Shown here one piece after another: positions 46,163-55,774 of a stretch of DNA of 64,000 nucleotides (the first letter of the stretch is position 1; every line of letters starts with the position of its first letter). A program made the translations under genes and the position numbers. This stretch comes from Peptococcaceae bacterium. GTDB lineage: Bacteria > Bacillota > Peptococcia > Peptococcales > Peptococcaceae. The DNA is taken from contig JAHZHI010000011.1 of assembly GCA_019420345.1 (NCBI GenBank), positions 62,001 through 126,000 on the forward strand, read 5' to 3'. Under the pieces are notes generated by a model, which was not told where the DNA came from, ran no database searches, and was given only the letters and a program-made list of their open reading frames with translations.

Positions 46163-47242
46163 TTATACCATTTCAATGTGGAAATCGAGGTCTTCGATGC
46201 CATCCAGTATCTTGATATTTCCATGCAGGAACATCTTACGCTTGAATGTCATCATCTTCGTGGTCACATCGTCCCATTCAGCCGCTTCTGTGCGACCAGC
46301 GCCGACCCATGCCGCGCGCTGCGCTTCCACATCGACATCTGCCGTATTGTCATAGTTCGGATCCAGGATCGTTTCCGCTGCCAGCTGTTCAAAATACGCC
46401 AGCACCGCTGTGATGAACAGCGCCTGGCGATCGTAGCTGTTCTTATGCGTGCCACGGAATTTTTTGAACGCCACACCGATGTCATATTTGATCAGGTCCA
46501 TCGCTTCAACGATGGCGATCGAGCGCATATCTTCTGTATCATCGCCGGATAATGTCGTCATGGAATTTACGCCACGGCTGATCGCCACGCCGTCATCATC
46601 GTTGTACAGGAACAGATGCCCTTTTTCGACCTCTGCATCCATGTCTGCTGGCTCGCTGACGCTCTCGATCTCAGGAAACGTGCAGCTGATGACGGTCTGC
46701 GTCATCGGCAGCCCTGCCAGAGTGCCGGCGATGCGTGCCAAAAGATGCCAGCCTTCCTGATCCTGTGCGCTCACCGTGTTATAGCTTTCAGTCGTGAAGT
46801 TCACGATGTGCTTATCATCCGGCGCCGTCGCCTTATAGACCACACCCTTGATGGCCTTGCGCACTGGTTTGGCATTATAAGCTTCCACATAAGCTGCCAG
46901 CGCGGTATGATGCTCGGCTGTTTTCGAGAGCACGGTGATCCAGTCAAACTTCTGCTGGTTCAGCACTGGCACGATATCATCGGCAAGATCTTCTGTGGTC
47001 GCCATCTTAATGACTGTTACTTCTGCTGGACTTCCCAGAAAAGCCATGCCGATGTCGTTGTAATTGGCCACCGTGTAATTGTCTTTCTTCAGATCATTGA
47101 TCGTGGTACATTTGGCAACCTGATTACCGCCTTCTGTATCGTCAATGACCACCACAGCCAGCTTGCCATTGGCGCTTCTTGCAACAGCTGTCGACGCCAG
47201 CTGCGTGATGTATACGTTTGTGCTTGGCATATTGAGTGCCAT
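46163..47242 (-). CDS. Phage tail sheath protein, XkdK-like
   Basis: 359 aa contractile sheath. Features are MPSTNVYITQLASTAVARSANG, KFDWITVLSKTAEHHTALAAYVEAYNA, VNSMTTLSGDDTEDMRSIAIVEAMDLIKYDIG and a C-terminal FKRKMFLHGNIKILDGIEDL strand for inter-subunit linkage. It identifies the phage as a myovirus. Confidence 0.94.
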   Translation of the reverse strand: MALNMPSTNVYITQLASTAVARSANGKLAVVVIDDTEGGNQVAKCTTINDLKKDNYTVANYNDIGMAFLGSPAEVTVIKMATTEDLADDIVPVLNQQKFDWITVLSKTAEHHTALAAYVEAYNAKPVRKAIKGVVYKATAPDDKHIVNFTTESYNTVSAQDQEGWHLLARIAGTLAGLPMTQTVISCTFPEIESVSEPADMDAEVEKGHLFLYNDDDGVAISRGVNSMTTLSGDDTEDMRSIAIVEAMDLIKYDIGVAFKKFRGTHKNSYDRQALFITAVLAYFEQLAAETILDPNYDNTADVDVEAQRAAWVGAGRTEAAEWDDVTTKMMTFKRKMFLHGNIKILDGIEDLDFHIEMV

Positions 47243-47246
47243 ATGA

Positions 47247-47732
47247 TCACTCCATTTCTAAATTGATTTCCAGTTCTTCCAACGGTTCATTGTTCAACGG
47301 TTCATCCGGATGCATTGGCACAGTGATGCCATTTTCCACGCGATCCTGCAGCAGTTCATAGGTGACTTCTGCGATCAACGCGCCATCGCTCTTGATCACA
47401 GAGAATTCCAGTTCCTGCGACGGATAGAGGTAACAGCCACCGATGAGCAACGGACTTTCCAACAGCCGTCGCAGGCTTTCTTGCTTTTCCAGCAGATCGA
47501 TGTAGCTCTTTCTGCGATCCTTCGAAAAGTAGTAGATCACTAATGGTATTTCGTCACGCTGAATCTGCTCATTGTAAGCCCCGCTCTCGATAGAACCAAC
47601 TTCCATCGTCATACAGGGGCGCTCAAATCCTTCTTCGATATCAACATCTTTGTAAAGCATGGGATACTGTTTTCTGAGTATCTTGGCCAGATCACGGCTC
47701 AGCGTAGTCGCTGTGATGCGTTCCTCTGCCAT
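47247..47732 (-). CDS. Phage tail terminator, XkdJ-like
   Basis: 161 aa. MAEERITATTLSRDLAKILRKQYPMLYKDVDIEEGFERP and VIYYFSKDRRKSYIDLLEK resemble the DUF6838/XkdJ tail terminator family. It lies between the gp10-like gene and the sheath. It shares its first base with the stop of its neighbour. Confidence 0.82.
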   Translation of the reverse strand: MAEERITATTLSRDLAKILRKQYPMLYKDVDIEEGFERPCMTMEVGSIESGAYNEQIQRDEIPLVIYYFSKDRRKSYIDLLEKQESLRRLLESPLLIGGCYLYPSQELEFSVIKSDGALIAEVTYELLQDRVENGITVPMHPDEPLNNEPLEELEINLEME

Positions 47733-48262
47733 CAGAAAAGCCCCCTCTCCAGAAGGTCGTCCAGATGCTGAGACAGGTTCTCTTCAAACTGTTTTTCCCA
47801 GATCTTCTCTGAATCTTCCAGAATATGATACCCGGCCACAAAACTCTTACTGGATCCTACCCGCTGATAGCTGTTATCGTATTTCTTGTTCGGCTTGCTG
47901 CCGCTGCGCTGATATTTTTTTGTCACACCAGATGCTTTACCACGCGGCTTGATCCTGTGACCATATTCCACCAGATGCGCATGCGGTGCGCTATTATAGG
48001 TGCGCACACTAATGTCGGTAGGATCACCCTTGTAATGGTATGGCTTTCCGCCTTTCAGGCGGCCCATATAACTCTTTTTGTTCTTCCCGGGCCGCAGGTA
48101 TTTGATGCGCTGTCTGGCGATCCCTGCCGCGATCTTGCGGCCCTCACGCCCTTGCTTTCGCATCCACTTGTTGTTCTCCTTTGGCCAGCGCTGCGTCACC
48201 ATCTCATACATGTTCTCTGCCACTTCGGTGAGTTCGCTCATGTCGATATCGATCTCCATCAT
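47732..48262 (-). CDS. HK97 gp10-like / XkdI head-tail joining protein
   Basis: 176 aa. A basic protein with the opening DMSELTEVAENMYEMV, ARQRIKYLRPGKNKKSYMG and HAHLVEYGHRIK (gp10-type HxxxVEfG motif). Probably a tail-completion component. It overlaps the head-closure gene by ATGA. Confidence 0.87.
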   Translation of the reverse strand: MMEIDIDMSELTEVAENMYEMVTQRWPKENNKWMRKQGREGRKIAAGIARQRIKYLRPGKNKKSYMGRLKGGKPYHYKGDPTDISVRTYNSAPHAHLVEYGHRIKPRGKASGVTKKYQRSGSKPNKKYDNSYQRVGSSKSFVAGYHILEDSEKIWEKQFEENLSQHLDDLLERGLF

Positions 48263-48603
48263 CCCACCTCTTCTCTCACATAGACCTGCATCCAGGTCTT
48301 CTGAAAATCCGGATCGCTCACATAGTCAATGTCGAAGTGGTGCCCCCGGTACTCGATCCAACAGGCGTGATCGATCGCTGGATGGTAGCGCATGGTGATG
48401 ACGTGAGTGGTGTTCGTGAGGATGGTCTCTGCCGTGCGTCCTTTGAGCAGGGAACCTGTCCGGCTCTCGATGAGCGCCCAGTAGGTGCCGACGATTTCCT
48501 CTTCCCACACTTCGTTTCCCAGTTCATCATACTTGCCTTCTATGATCTTCCGCCGCTTCACGGTCACACGGTGTTTGAGCTGTCCGGTGCGCACAGGTTT
48601 CAT
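48259..48603 (-). CDS. Phage head closure protein (head-tail adaptor)
   Basis: 114 aa beta protein. LKHRVTVKRRKI, YDELGNEVWEEEIVGTYWALIE, FDIDYVSDPDFQKTWMQVYVREE match the SPP1 gp16/HK97 gp9-type adaptor family. It overlaps neighbours on both sides by 4 nt. Confidence 0.9.
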   Translation of the reverse strand: MKPVRTGQLKHRVTVKRRKIIEGKYDELGNEVWEEEIVGTYWALIESRTGSLLKGRTAETILTNTTHVITMRYHPAIDHACWIEYRGHHFDIDYVSDPDFQKTWMQVYVREEVG

Positions 48604-48893
48604 GGTTCTTCACTCCAGTTCTGCAGCTGCTGCATGAGGATGCGCCACATGAATGGCATCTCTGTCACCGTTGTACCTACAGCGACACTATCACGGTTGT
48701 TGTACCAATGGTTGATGAGCATAAGCACAAGCAATCGGTACTGAGGCACGTCGTACCCCAGCACCTGCTTGTTATCGATGGCGGCATCGAGATAATGCTC
48801 TGCAGCCGGCAGATAAAGCCCCATCAGTTCATCATCCACATCCTCATCGATGCGGCAATAGGTTTTGATCTCGCTTGCTGTCAGTTCCGCCAT
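48600..48893 (-). CDS. Head-tail connector protein (gp6-like)
   Basis: 97 aa helical protein. LTASEIKTYCRIDEDVDDELMGLYLPAAEHYLDAA and LLVLMLINHWYNNRDSV are characteristic of HK97 gp6-type connectors. Confidence 0.92.
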   Translation of the reverse strand: MAELTASEIKTYCRIDEDVDDELMGLYLPAAEHYLDAAIDNKQVLGYDVPQYRLLVLMLINHWYNNRDSVAVGTTVTEMPFMWRILMQQLQNWSEEP

Positions 48894-48906
48894 TTATCTC
48901 ACCTTC

Positions 48907-50043
48907 TCAGCCCTGACCGCCAGCTCCACTGGCAGGCGTGATGGTCAGCTTCACGGCAGCGCCGGTATCGACCTTCTGCACATCGAAGCGCTCGATCACG
49001 CGCATCATGGTGGCGTTCTTCGTGAATCCTGCCTCGGTGGAGACGGCCATGGTCACACCTTCACGGTCGAAGAAGGCCAGGAATTCTCTCATGTTGACCA
49101 CATAGAAGACATAGCTGGTTCCGCTCTGAGCAAGTTCTGCATCAGTCACGACCACCACTTCATGACCGCTGAATGCCTTACGCGTCGGATCTGCCAGCAT
49201 TGGCTGCAGAAGTGGATGACCGTTGCCATCTTCCAGATTGTCCAGCCAGTCGAAGCCGCTCTGGTTGGTGACGATGATCGCTTCTGCCGCAACAGCTGGG
49301 TCCAGTTCTTTGTTCAGCATGGTCTTGATCGCCGTGTAATCGGTGCCGGTCTTTGCGGTAGCCCCGCCCAGCGCCGTGAGGATCTTGCTGTTTTCCGTGC
49401 GCACTGCTTTGCGTGCGAAACGTCGGCCAATATAATCGGTCAGGTTCACAGTTTCATCGGCAAGCAGGCTGTTAGAGATCGGGATGATGTCGCCATAATC
49501 GGCAGCTGTCCACGCCACCTGCGCAAAAGAGATGTCACTCTGCGTGATCTCACTGAGTTCATCAAAGGCGGTCAGTGTATCCGTGGCCGCAACTTCCAGC
49601 GGCATGCTGCCAGATCTGGATCCAACAGGAATAACGTTGCAATAATCTTTGAGTGGTCGCAGTTGGCGCTTCAGCTCCTTGATCTGGTTCTGCTGCTCTT
49701 CCGGCACCAGGTATCCACCACGATCATCGACCGATTCCACTTGCCCAGTCTCACCAACGGTGTTCAGCCAGGTCTGTTCTGCTGAGGTCAATGGTTTACC
49801 CAGCAGTCGCTTATTGAAAACAACCGTCTCACTAACTGCCTCTGCTTTCTGTGGCACGGGCTTGCCGCTAAAGTTTTCCTTCTCATCTCTTTCGAGCATT
49901 TCAGCAACTTCGATCTGATTTTTCAAATCTTCCACTTCGGTCAGATGATCATGTGCTTCTTTCACCTTACCAGCATCCATAAGATCTTTCATCTTGTTCT
50001 TCAGTGCATCCAGTTGCTGTTTGAGTTCTACAGATTTTTTCAT
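48907..50043 (-). CDS. Major capsid protein, HK97 family
   Basis: 378 aa from ATG 50043 (MKKSVELKQQLDALK) behind AAGGAGGACCAAT. An upstream in-frame start would extend into the protease gene. Residues 1-95 form the scaffold-like delta domain (coiled coil). The shell domain contains GGYLVPEEQQNQIKELKRQ, RSGSMPLEVAA, WTAADYGDIIPISNSLL and the C-terminal VVNMREFLAFFDREGV. The adjacent ClpP-like protease is expected to remove the delta domain. Confidence 0.94.
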   Translation of the reverse strand: MKKSVELKQQLDALKNKMKDLMDAGKVKEAHDHLTEVEDLKNQIEVAEMLERDEKENFSGKPVPQKAEAVSETVVFNKRLLGKPLTSAEQTWLNTVGETGQVESVDDRGGYLVPEEQQNQIKELKRQLRPLKDYCNVIPVGSRSGSMPLEVAATDTLTAFDELSEITQSDISFAQVAWTAADYGDIIPISNSLLADETVNLTDYIGRRFARKAVRTENSKILTALGGATAKTGTDYTAIKTMLNKELDPAVAAEAIIVTNQSGFDWLDNLEDGNGHPLLQPMLADPTRKAFSGHEVVVVTDAELAQSGTSYVFYVVNMREFLAFFDREGVTMAVSTEAGFTKNATMMRVIERFDVQKVDTGAAVKLTITPASGAGGQG

Positions 50044-50057
50044 ATTGGTCCTCCTTG

Positions 50058-50729
50058 TTAATTGAGTGCAAGCGCGATCTCCAGCTCCATTTTCTGGAGA
50101 TCGACAGGTACTTCTTTTGTCTGTGCAACAGCTTTCGGCCAACGCCAATATGCCAGATCTGTGCTGCAGGCCACCGCTTCCACCGGTGGCGTCACCGTCA
50201 CACCTTTGGTGAACGTCTCAGCAAACTGATCACCGGTCATCCAGGTCTCTGCTGCCATATCATCGGCCAGCTCTTCTTTTGTCATATCACTATGACGGCT
50301 GTATGTGCTGATGATCCCTTCTTCGATGGTTTCCAACACCTCACAGGATTTCATGAGGTCATCAATGTTCCCAAAGGCATTGCACATTGGCCGATGGATC
50401 ATCACATAGGCATTCGCCGGAATGACGATCTCATCGCAGGCCATCAGGATGACCGATGCGATCGAAGCCGCCACACCGTCCACATGACCAACCGTCTTGC
50501 CATCGTGACGGTCAATCATATTGTGAATCGCCGTGCCTGCGAACACATCGCCCCCTCCGGAATTGATATAGATATGCAGCTCTTTGCCTTTCAACTGGTC
50601 CAGCTGTTCACGCACATCCTGCGGTGTGATGTCACTCTCAAACCATTTCCAGCCATCGTCCACGATATCCCCATAGATGTACAAGCTGGCGCTGTTGTCC
50701 GTCACATTCCTGATCTTCAGATTCTTCAC
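50058..50729 (-). CDS. ClpP-like head maturation protease
   Basis: 223 aa. Serine protease fold: LHIYINSGGGDVFAGTAIHN, catalytic Ser in VDGVAASIASVI and His in AYVMIHRPMC. The typical GDQFAE/AD-rich tail follows. It overlaps the portal gene by 4 nt and precedes the capsid gene. Confidence 0.94.
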   Translation of the reverse strand: MKNLKIRNVTDNSASLYIYGDIVDDGWKWFESDITPQDVREQLDQLKGKELHIYINSGGGDVFAGTAIHNMIDRHDGKTVGHVDGVAASIASVILMACDEIVIPANAYVMIHRPMCNAFGNIDDLMKSCEVLETIEEGIISTYSRHSDMTKEELADDMAAETWMTGDQFAETFTKGVTVTPPVEAVACSTDLAYWRWPKAVAQTKEVPVDLQKMELEIALALN

Positions 50730-52000
50730 CCTTCATCACCTCCCTCACTGATGCCATACTGCTTCCCAACTTGGCCCAATGGAATATAGTTCCCATTCGC
50801 CATGAGAATATCACCATCATCATTTGCCATAAGGTCCATCTTGTCGCGGGCTTCATTCGGCGTCATGATGGCATTGTTCACATTCGATGCAAGGATTTCC
50901 GCTTGCGTCTTCAAGTCAGCACGCAGAATGGATGAAACATTCGCTTTCACGTGGATACCACTCGCCAGATCGCTGGTACTGATCAGCTTGTAATCAATCT
51001 CTTCTTCGTACTGCTTGAGGATCGCCAACAGCGTATCAACGTAAAAACTCAGATTCTGTGCTTCGCTCGATGCATAACTGGCTTTTTCATAATCGTTGAT
51101 CTGTGACGGCTTCACGCCAAAGACCGACGCGATTTGCAATGCGTTGTACTTCTTCAACTCGAAGAACTGGCTGTCTGACAGTTTGAGATCCAGCGGCACG
51201 ATTTTCGTACCCGGCGGGATTGGCATGATGCGTCCTGCGTTGACGGCGCCAGTCCCGCTTTCTTCTAGCTTCCGCTTCAGCTCATCAATCTTCTTTTTGT
51301 CCAAATCACCGACATATTCCAGCACCGCCGCTGCTGTCATGCCATTTTGGTACAGATTGTTCAGAAATCCCTGCGCTGCCTTGGCACCTTCCATGGTGCT
51401 GGCAAGCACTTCCTGTACTGAACGCCCGACCAAGCCGCTTTCATCCGTGAGCGAAAACTTCACATGTAGCACGTCTGTCTCATCGAACAGAAACATTTCT
51501 CCCGTACGATCGCTGGTGAACTGGTAATAAATTTTCGAGCCATGCCCCAGCATGCTCTCATTGTCCACCAGCACGCGTACATTACGCGGATTAAGTGGTG
51601 TAAGCGACAATAGCTTTCCACTTCTGGCATTACGCTCGATATAGGCGTAAGCGTTGCCGTAGTGATTGCGATTGCGCTCCATGATCTGTTTGAACACCGA
51701 TGGCGTCAAATGCGGATTCGGCCGCTGCCGTAAAATCGGCACCAGCTCATGGTCGAAAACGCGCCTAGTTCCCTTGTCGGTATCTTGCAGCACATCAAAG
51801 TTTAGTTTTCCAACGGTCTCATACAGCGTCTTCAAGCAGGTCAGATAGGTGACTTCCGAAAGATTGTCACCACCGGTCGACGTTTTCAAACCTGTCAGAA
51901 ATTCGTTGATCTGTTTGATCGACACCTCATCGATGCCGTTCGTATAACGCCGCTCCAATCGATTCATTGCCCATTTGTCCAGAAAATTGATCGTCCTCAC
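50726..52000 (-). CDS. Phage portal protein, HK97 family
   Basis: 424 aa dodecameric DNA channel. Features are VYTYIERN-like NAYAYIERNARSGKLLSLTPLNPRNV, GRSVQEVLASTMEGAKAAQGFLNNLYQNG, PIPPGTKIVPLDLKLSDSQFFELKKYNA and FGVKPSQINDYEKASY. I keep the GTG at 52000, although its GGAGG site is very close. An ATG at 51967 is the alternative. Confidence 0.94.
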   Translation of the reverse strand: MRTINFLDKWAMNRLERRYTNGIDEVSIKQINEFLTGLKTSTGGDNLSEVTYLTCLKTLYETVGKLNFDVLQDTDKGTRRVFDHELVPILRQRPNPHLTPSVFKQIMERNRNHYGNAYAYIERNARSGKLLSLTPLNPRNVRVLVDNESMLGHGSKIYYQFTSDRTGEMFLFDETDVLHVKFSLTDESGLVGRSVQEVLASTMEGAKAAQGFLNNLYQNGMTAAAVLEYVGDLDKKKIDELKRKLEESGTGAVNAGRIMPIPPGTKIVPLDLKLSDSQFFELKKYNALQIASVFGVKPSQINDYEKASYASSEAQNLSFYVDTLLAILKQYEEEIDYKLISTSDLASGIHVKANVSSILRADLKTQAEILASNVNNAIMTPNEARDKMDLMANDDGDILMANGNYIPLGQVGKQYGISEGGDEG

Positions 52001-52003
52001 CTC

Positions 52004-53728
52004 CTACATCATGCCCATGAAGGCGTCAAAATAATCGTTAACATCGGTATCATCGACATTTTTGTTCAGCAGCATGATCTTCCAGGCATCAATCACGGCA
52101 TCCACCGGGTCGATACGGTTCTCTTCCCGCTGCTTGTCAATTTTCACTTCGCCGAAGCTGTTTTTTGTCAGCGATGCATTGGCCACCGACCAGCTAAAGA
52201 GTGCATTGCGCCTGTCGTATTCCACCTGCAGCGCTTCCACCGACAGCGCAAAATCCTGCGTCGCTTCGCTCAATGACCTCGCTGATTGCTTGACTTCGAT
52301 ACAGTCAAAGCCGAATTCCAACAGGTCGCTTAGAAAAGCACTGGCATTATGCGCATCGTATCCGCAGGCAAGAATATCGATGTCATAATCTGCGATCAAG
52401 TCTTCCAGGTGCTTGATGATGTACTTGTAATCGGTTTTCAGACCAAACATGCCTGATGTCAATGTCAACAATCCATCCTTCACCCAGGCTCGATAGGGCG
52501 CATCATCGCTCTTTTCATGTTCCAGCAAACGAAGTTCTGGCATAAAGCTGTGCGTATATACATGGTATTTCTCTCCTTCCAAGGGAAAAATCAGCGCAAT
52601 CGATGTCAAGTCACCGCCGCTGGATAAGTCGATGCCTAGATAGGCGCCACGGCCGCGCATCTCTTCCAACGTGTGCGCACTCTCGCAGGCCTTGAAAGCA
52701 TCCATCTTCACGAAACTTCCTTCCGCAAACGTCACCCAGACGCCCAGGGACTTCGTGAGGAAATTGACAAGATCTTCTCCACCCTTTTCTTTGGCGTCGA
52801 TAGCCTTCTCTGCCATCACATAAACCTTGTCCATATTGATGGTGTCATCCTCATTCCATAGCAGTAACGGATTTGATTTTCCCCAGTTGTGGAAATCCCA
52901 GGGATCATCGTCCTTATCCATCTCTGCAATGTAGACAAAAAGCGAGTCCTTGGTGATCACACCTTCAAGCACCTGCTTTGCCATCTGGTACTGCTTATAG
53001 CATGGGCCATTCAGATTGAATCCCGGTGTAGTAATGGCCAGTGTCAAAGCGCTGTCCACATTAATCTGCCCATCCAGCATAAGTTTGTACATCTGGTCAT
53101 TGCGATGGGCATGGTATTCGTCCACGATTGCCAGGATCGAACGAAAACCATCGGCACTTTTGGTGTCGCGCCCAACGGATTTGATAACTGTGTCCGTGAG
53201 ATAGGACTTGATCGTGCGATCGTGCTCCCGTATGCGGTAGATCTGTGCCAGCTCTGAATCCGATTCGATAAACTTGCGCACCTCATCCCAGACAATATCC
53301 GCCTGCGCCTGCTTCGTTGCTGTACAAAAAATGCGCCCTTCGTGGTAGCCACTGAAAGACGCCCAGTTATTTGCTTCTGTTCCGGCCAGGAAGGACTTCC
53401 CGTTCTGACGAGCCATCTGCACATAGGCTTCGCGGTATCTGAGAAAACCTTTGCGCTTGATCTTCCAGCCGTGCAGGCTGCCGATGATGAAATCCTGAAA
53501 ACCGCGTGTGTGCAGCTTCGTCTGCTCCTTGCCTTCGGCGATCGTCAGCTCATTGGCGATGTCGATTGCTTTTTCCGCTGCATCAATGTCAAACTTGTAG
53601 ATAAATTCCTTGTGTCTGCTCTTCTTGAGGTCATCCAAATGCCGCTTGCAGGCAAGATATTCCGAACGTCCAACCACCTTCTTGCCTGAGACCACAAGCC
53701 TCGCATAAGCAGTCGTCCGATCGGTCAC
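52004..53728 (-). CDS. Terminase large subunit
   Basis: 574 aa from GTG 53728, just after TAGGTGAGA. A longer ORF start would overlap the small subunit. ATPase motifs are MARQNGKSFLAG (Walker A variant) and ILAIVDEYHAHR (Walker B). The nuclease domain starts LGIDLSSGGDLTSIALIF, with a later Asp region ILACGYDAHNASAF. It packages DNA through the portal encoded next. Confidence 0.94.
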   Translation of the reverse strand: MTDRTTAYARLVVSGKKVVGRSEYLACKRHLDDLKKSRHKEFIYKFDIDAAEKAIDIANELTIAEGKEQTKLHTRGFQDFIIGSLHGWKIKRKGFLRYREAYVQMARQNGKSFLAGTEANNWASFSGYHEGRIFCTATKQAQADIVWDEVRKFIESDSELAQIYRIREHDRTIKSYLTDTVIKSVGRDTKSADGFRSILAIVDEYHAHRNDQMYKLMLDGQINVDSALTLAITTPGFNLNGPCYKQYQMAKQVLEGVITKDSLFVYIAEMDKDDDPWDFHNWGKSNPLLLWNEDDTINMDKVYVMAEKAIDAKEKGGEDLVNFLTKSLGVWVTFAEGSFVKMDAFKACESAHTLEEMRGRGAYLGIDLSSGGDLTSIALIFPLEGEKYHVYTHSFMPELRLLEHEKSDDAPYRAWVKDGLLTLTSGMFGLKTDYKYIIKHLEDLIADYDIDILACGYDAHNASAFLSDLLEFGFDCIEVKQSARSLSEATQDFALSVEALQVEYDRRNALFSWSVANASLTKNSFGEVKIDKQREENRIDPVDAVIDAWKIMLLNKNVDDTDVNDYFDAFMGMM

Positions 53729-53736
53729 ACTCTCAC

Positions 53737-54219
53737 CTACTTCGCATATTTCAAATACCGATTGATCGGCTGTTCCTCTTCCTTCGTCGGCACGATGAGC
53801 TTGAGCCGGTCGGTCGTCGCCAGCCCCAGCTTCGTCGAACACTGCATGATCTGCTTGGCATATTTTTCCTGGACAGTCACCCATGGAGACACCGCTTCAT
53901 ATTCGCCATACTGATTCACACGCGTTTCCGTCACACCATGTTCCTGCACATGCGCAGCACATTTCGTGTACTGCTCCCAGGCATGCGCGTACACTGCAAG
54001 TATGGTCAGATCCAAATTGTCCAAAATATCGACTTTTTTGGCCTCTTTTACCACCCTTTTGAACTCTTTTTGTCCATCAAAATCCAGGAAGGCCGGTGGC
54101 TTCAGATCATCCCTGCCAAGCTTCAGTTTTGATTCCTGGATTTCCCGTTCAGCTCGGGCTTCCTTGCCGATTTTCCCAGTCGATACACAGCTCATTTTTC
54201 GTGGTCTTCCGCCAGCCAT
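53737..54219 (-). CDS. Terminase small subunit, P27 family
   Basis: 160 aa from ATG 54219 (MAGGRPRKMSCVS) behind CAGGAGGTGGTGAA. It has a basic N terminus, then LKPPAFLDFDGQKEFKRVVKEAKKVDILDNLDLTILAVYAHAWEQY, and ends QPINRYLKYAK, all typical of P27-type small terminases. Confidence 0.93.
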   Translation of the reverse strand: MAGGRPRKMSCVSTGKIGKEARAEREIQESKLKLGRDDLKPPAFLDFDGQKEFKRVVKEAKKVDILDNLDLTILAVYAHAWEQYTKCAAHVQEHGVTETRVNQYGEYEAVSPWVTVQEKYAKQIMQCSTKLGLATTDRLKLIVPTKEEEQPINRYLKYAK

Positions 54220-54294
54220 TTCACCACCTCCTGATAGCTCCAAAGTTGCCCCATGAGTTTCTGGCATTTTCTCCCAAAAATAGAGGGGATGCGG

Positions 54295-54771
54295 TCATTC
54301 AAGGGTACCCCCTCCAGAATTTTCAGGCCCCCTGCCCCGCCGCCAGATCATCATTTTTTGTTCCGATAAGATCTCGTGCAAGCGTTCCTGCGTCCCGGCC
54401 TTGTCCTTTCTGTACAGCTTGTGGATCAACGCGTGTGTGCGTCCGCTGCATAGAAAGAGATTGTCTTCCGAGAGCCGCTTCGACCAGTCATCTTCCAGCG
54501 CCACGATGTGATGCACGCAGAGGTCATCGGTCACGATGCGCCGTTCTTCATGCAGCGCCCAGAGATCCACGCCTCCTTGCACCTGTCGGATGTGCGCCGC
54601 CATGTGCACCCACTCTGGCGAATGGTAGAAAGCCGCTGCGCGTTTGTCCCGCCGGAAGCGGTCATATTCCCGATGCCGGCGCTCACCCTTCTCTGCGCAA
54701 CGCTGGCAGCATGGCTGATCTGCGTCGATCACCGCCGACCGACAACGCGAACAGATCTTCTTCATCTTCAT
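54295..54771 (-). CDS. HNH endonuclease
   Basis: 158 aa. The start at 54771 has AGGAG 9 nt upstream. Two CxxC pairs near the N terminus (CSRCRSAV, CCQRC) and the HNH core CVHHIVALEDDWSKRL-SEDNLFLCSGRTHALIH are visible. HNH genes beside the terminase are common in HK97-type phages with cohesive ends, and they assist packaging cleavage. Confidence 0.93.
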   Translation of the reverse strand: MKMKKICSRCRSAVIDADQPCCQRCAEKGERRHREYDRFRRDKRAAAFYHSPEWVHMAAHIRQVQGGVDLWALHEERRIVTDDLCVHHIVALEDDWSKRLSEDNLFLCSGRTHALIHKLYRKDKAGTQERLHEILSEQKMMIWRRGRGPENSGGGTLE

Positions 54772-54903
54772 CGTCATCCACTCCTAACGACAAAGAACGG
54801 GCACACCAGTCTCCTCGGTATGTCCGCTCTCTGCCGGAGGGTTAAATTGTCTAATATCAATATAGCACCCTTATCTATAAATTTCGTTCGCGTTTTTTCC
54901 GCG

Positions 54904-55332
54904 TTACACCAAACCATACGCGCGCACGATGTACTTATGCAGCGCCTGCCCGCGGATCTTGTATGCTGTCGTGCGTTCTACACATAACGCCTCGCACAGG
55001 CTGTCCGCTGCATTGCGCCGACGGTTGATGTAGAAATAGTCCAGCGCCAGCCGTTCTTCACGCTCCAGCCCTTCCAAGCCATTTTCGATCAGCTTCAGCC
55101 TCTTCTCATTACGCGCAAGGATTTCTTCCAGCTCCAGCTTCAGCACCAGGCGGTTGATGCTCTCATCGCCAGTCACCTTTGCCGAATGTGTCCCCGCTTC
55201 CACAGGAATCGCTTTCACACCGCGAAGCTCGTCTTCCAATAGCGCGATCTGCTGACGGTTATTCGCCACCGCTGTGCGAATGCTCTCATACTTTCTGAGA
55301 TCGTCCTCAGCCACCTGCTTCCAGTTCACCAT
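54904..55332 (-). CDS. ArpU/RinA-like late transcription regulator
   Basis: 142 aa. The helical N-terminal half is followed by a sigma-like helix-turn-helix (LDYFYINRRRNAADSLCEALCVERTTAYKIRGQALHKY). Its place at the end of the early genes, just before the packaging genes, fits activators of late transcription. The 124-bp gap to HNH (54780-54903) probably holds the late promoter. Only a weak hairpin is visible there. Confidence 0.82.
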   Translation of the reverse strand: MVNWKQVAEDDLRKYESIRTAVANNRQQIALLEDELRGVKAIPVEAGTHSAKVTGDESINRLVLKLELEEILARNEKRLKLIENGLEGLEREERLALDYFYINRRRNAADSLCEALCVERTTAYKIRGQALHKYIVRAYGLV

Positions 55333-55774
55333 CTACACTATCCTCCTTCCGCATCACAATCTCACCGCCGCATGCCGCATATCCTGCAAGATCCACATAG
55401 TTGTCCAGCTTCACTTGACCGGTGGTGCATCGTGCGATCTTCAACAGCGCCATCATCATGGCCACATCTTCCGCTTCGATTGCAACCTCTGTCAGCTGCA
55501 GCTTTTCTTTCAGGTACAGCCTCCAGAACGCTGCGATCAGCGCGAAGTTGTTCTCCGGCGATCCATACTGCGCTTGGCGTTCGCTGCACACATACTCGCG
55601 TGCCAGTTCCAGAACACGTGCTCTTGTTGCTGCCACTTTCTCGCCCCCATTCGTCTGTTTGTCCTTGTACCAGTAGCACGGCATGGAGCCGCGCGTGGTT
55701 TCACAGCCGCAAAGCTTGCACCAATTTGTCCCGTAATGTACGCAGGTGTTACAGCACTTCATTCCCATGGCCAT
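55307..55774 (-). CDS. DUF6378-like phage protein with N-terminal Cys cluster
   Basis: 155 aa. The N terminus has a Cys-rich zinc-ribbon-like part (CCNTCVHYGTNWCKLCGCETTRG). The C-terminal two thirds (LELAREYVCSERQAQYGSPENNFALIAAFWRLYL and IKIARCTT-type helices ending NYVDLAGYAA) resemble the DUF6378 family found in early phage operons. It overlaps both neighbours. Confidence 0.8.
   Translation of the reverse strand: MAMGMKCCNTCVHYGTNWCKLCGCETTRGSMPCYWYKDKQTNGGEKVAATRARVLELAREYVCSERQAQYGSPENNFALIAAFWRLYLKEKLQLTEVAIEAEDVAMMMALLKIARCTTGQVKLDNYVDLAGYAACGGEIVMRKEDSVDGELEAGG

Noticed and set aside
54780..54903. Hairpin with C/T tail in the gap before HNH, considered as a terminator
   Set aside because: The stem has a mismatch and only a short TTCTTT tail. 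Read-through into the late genes is more likely needed there.
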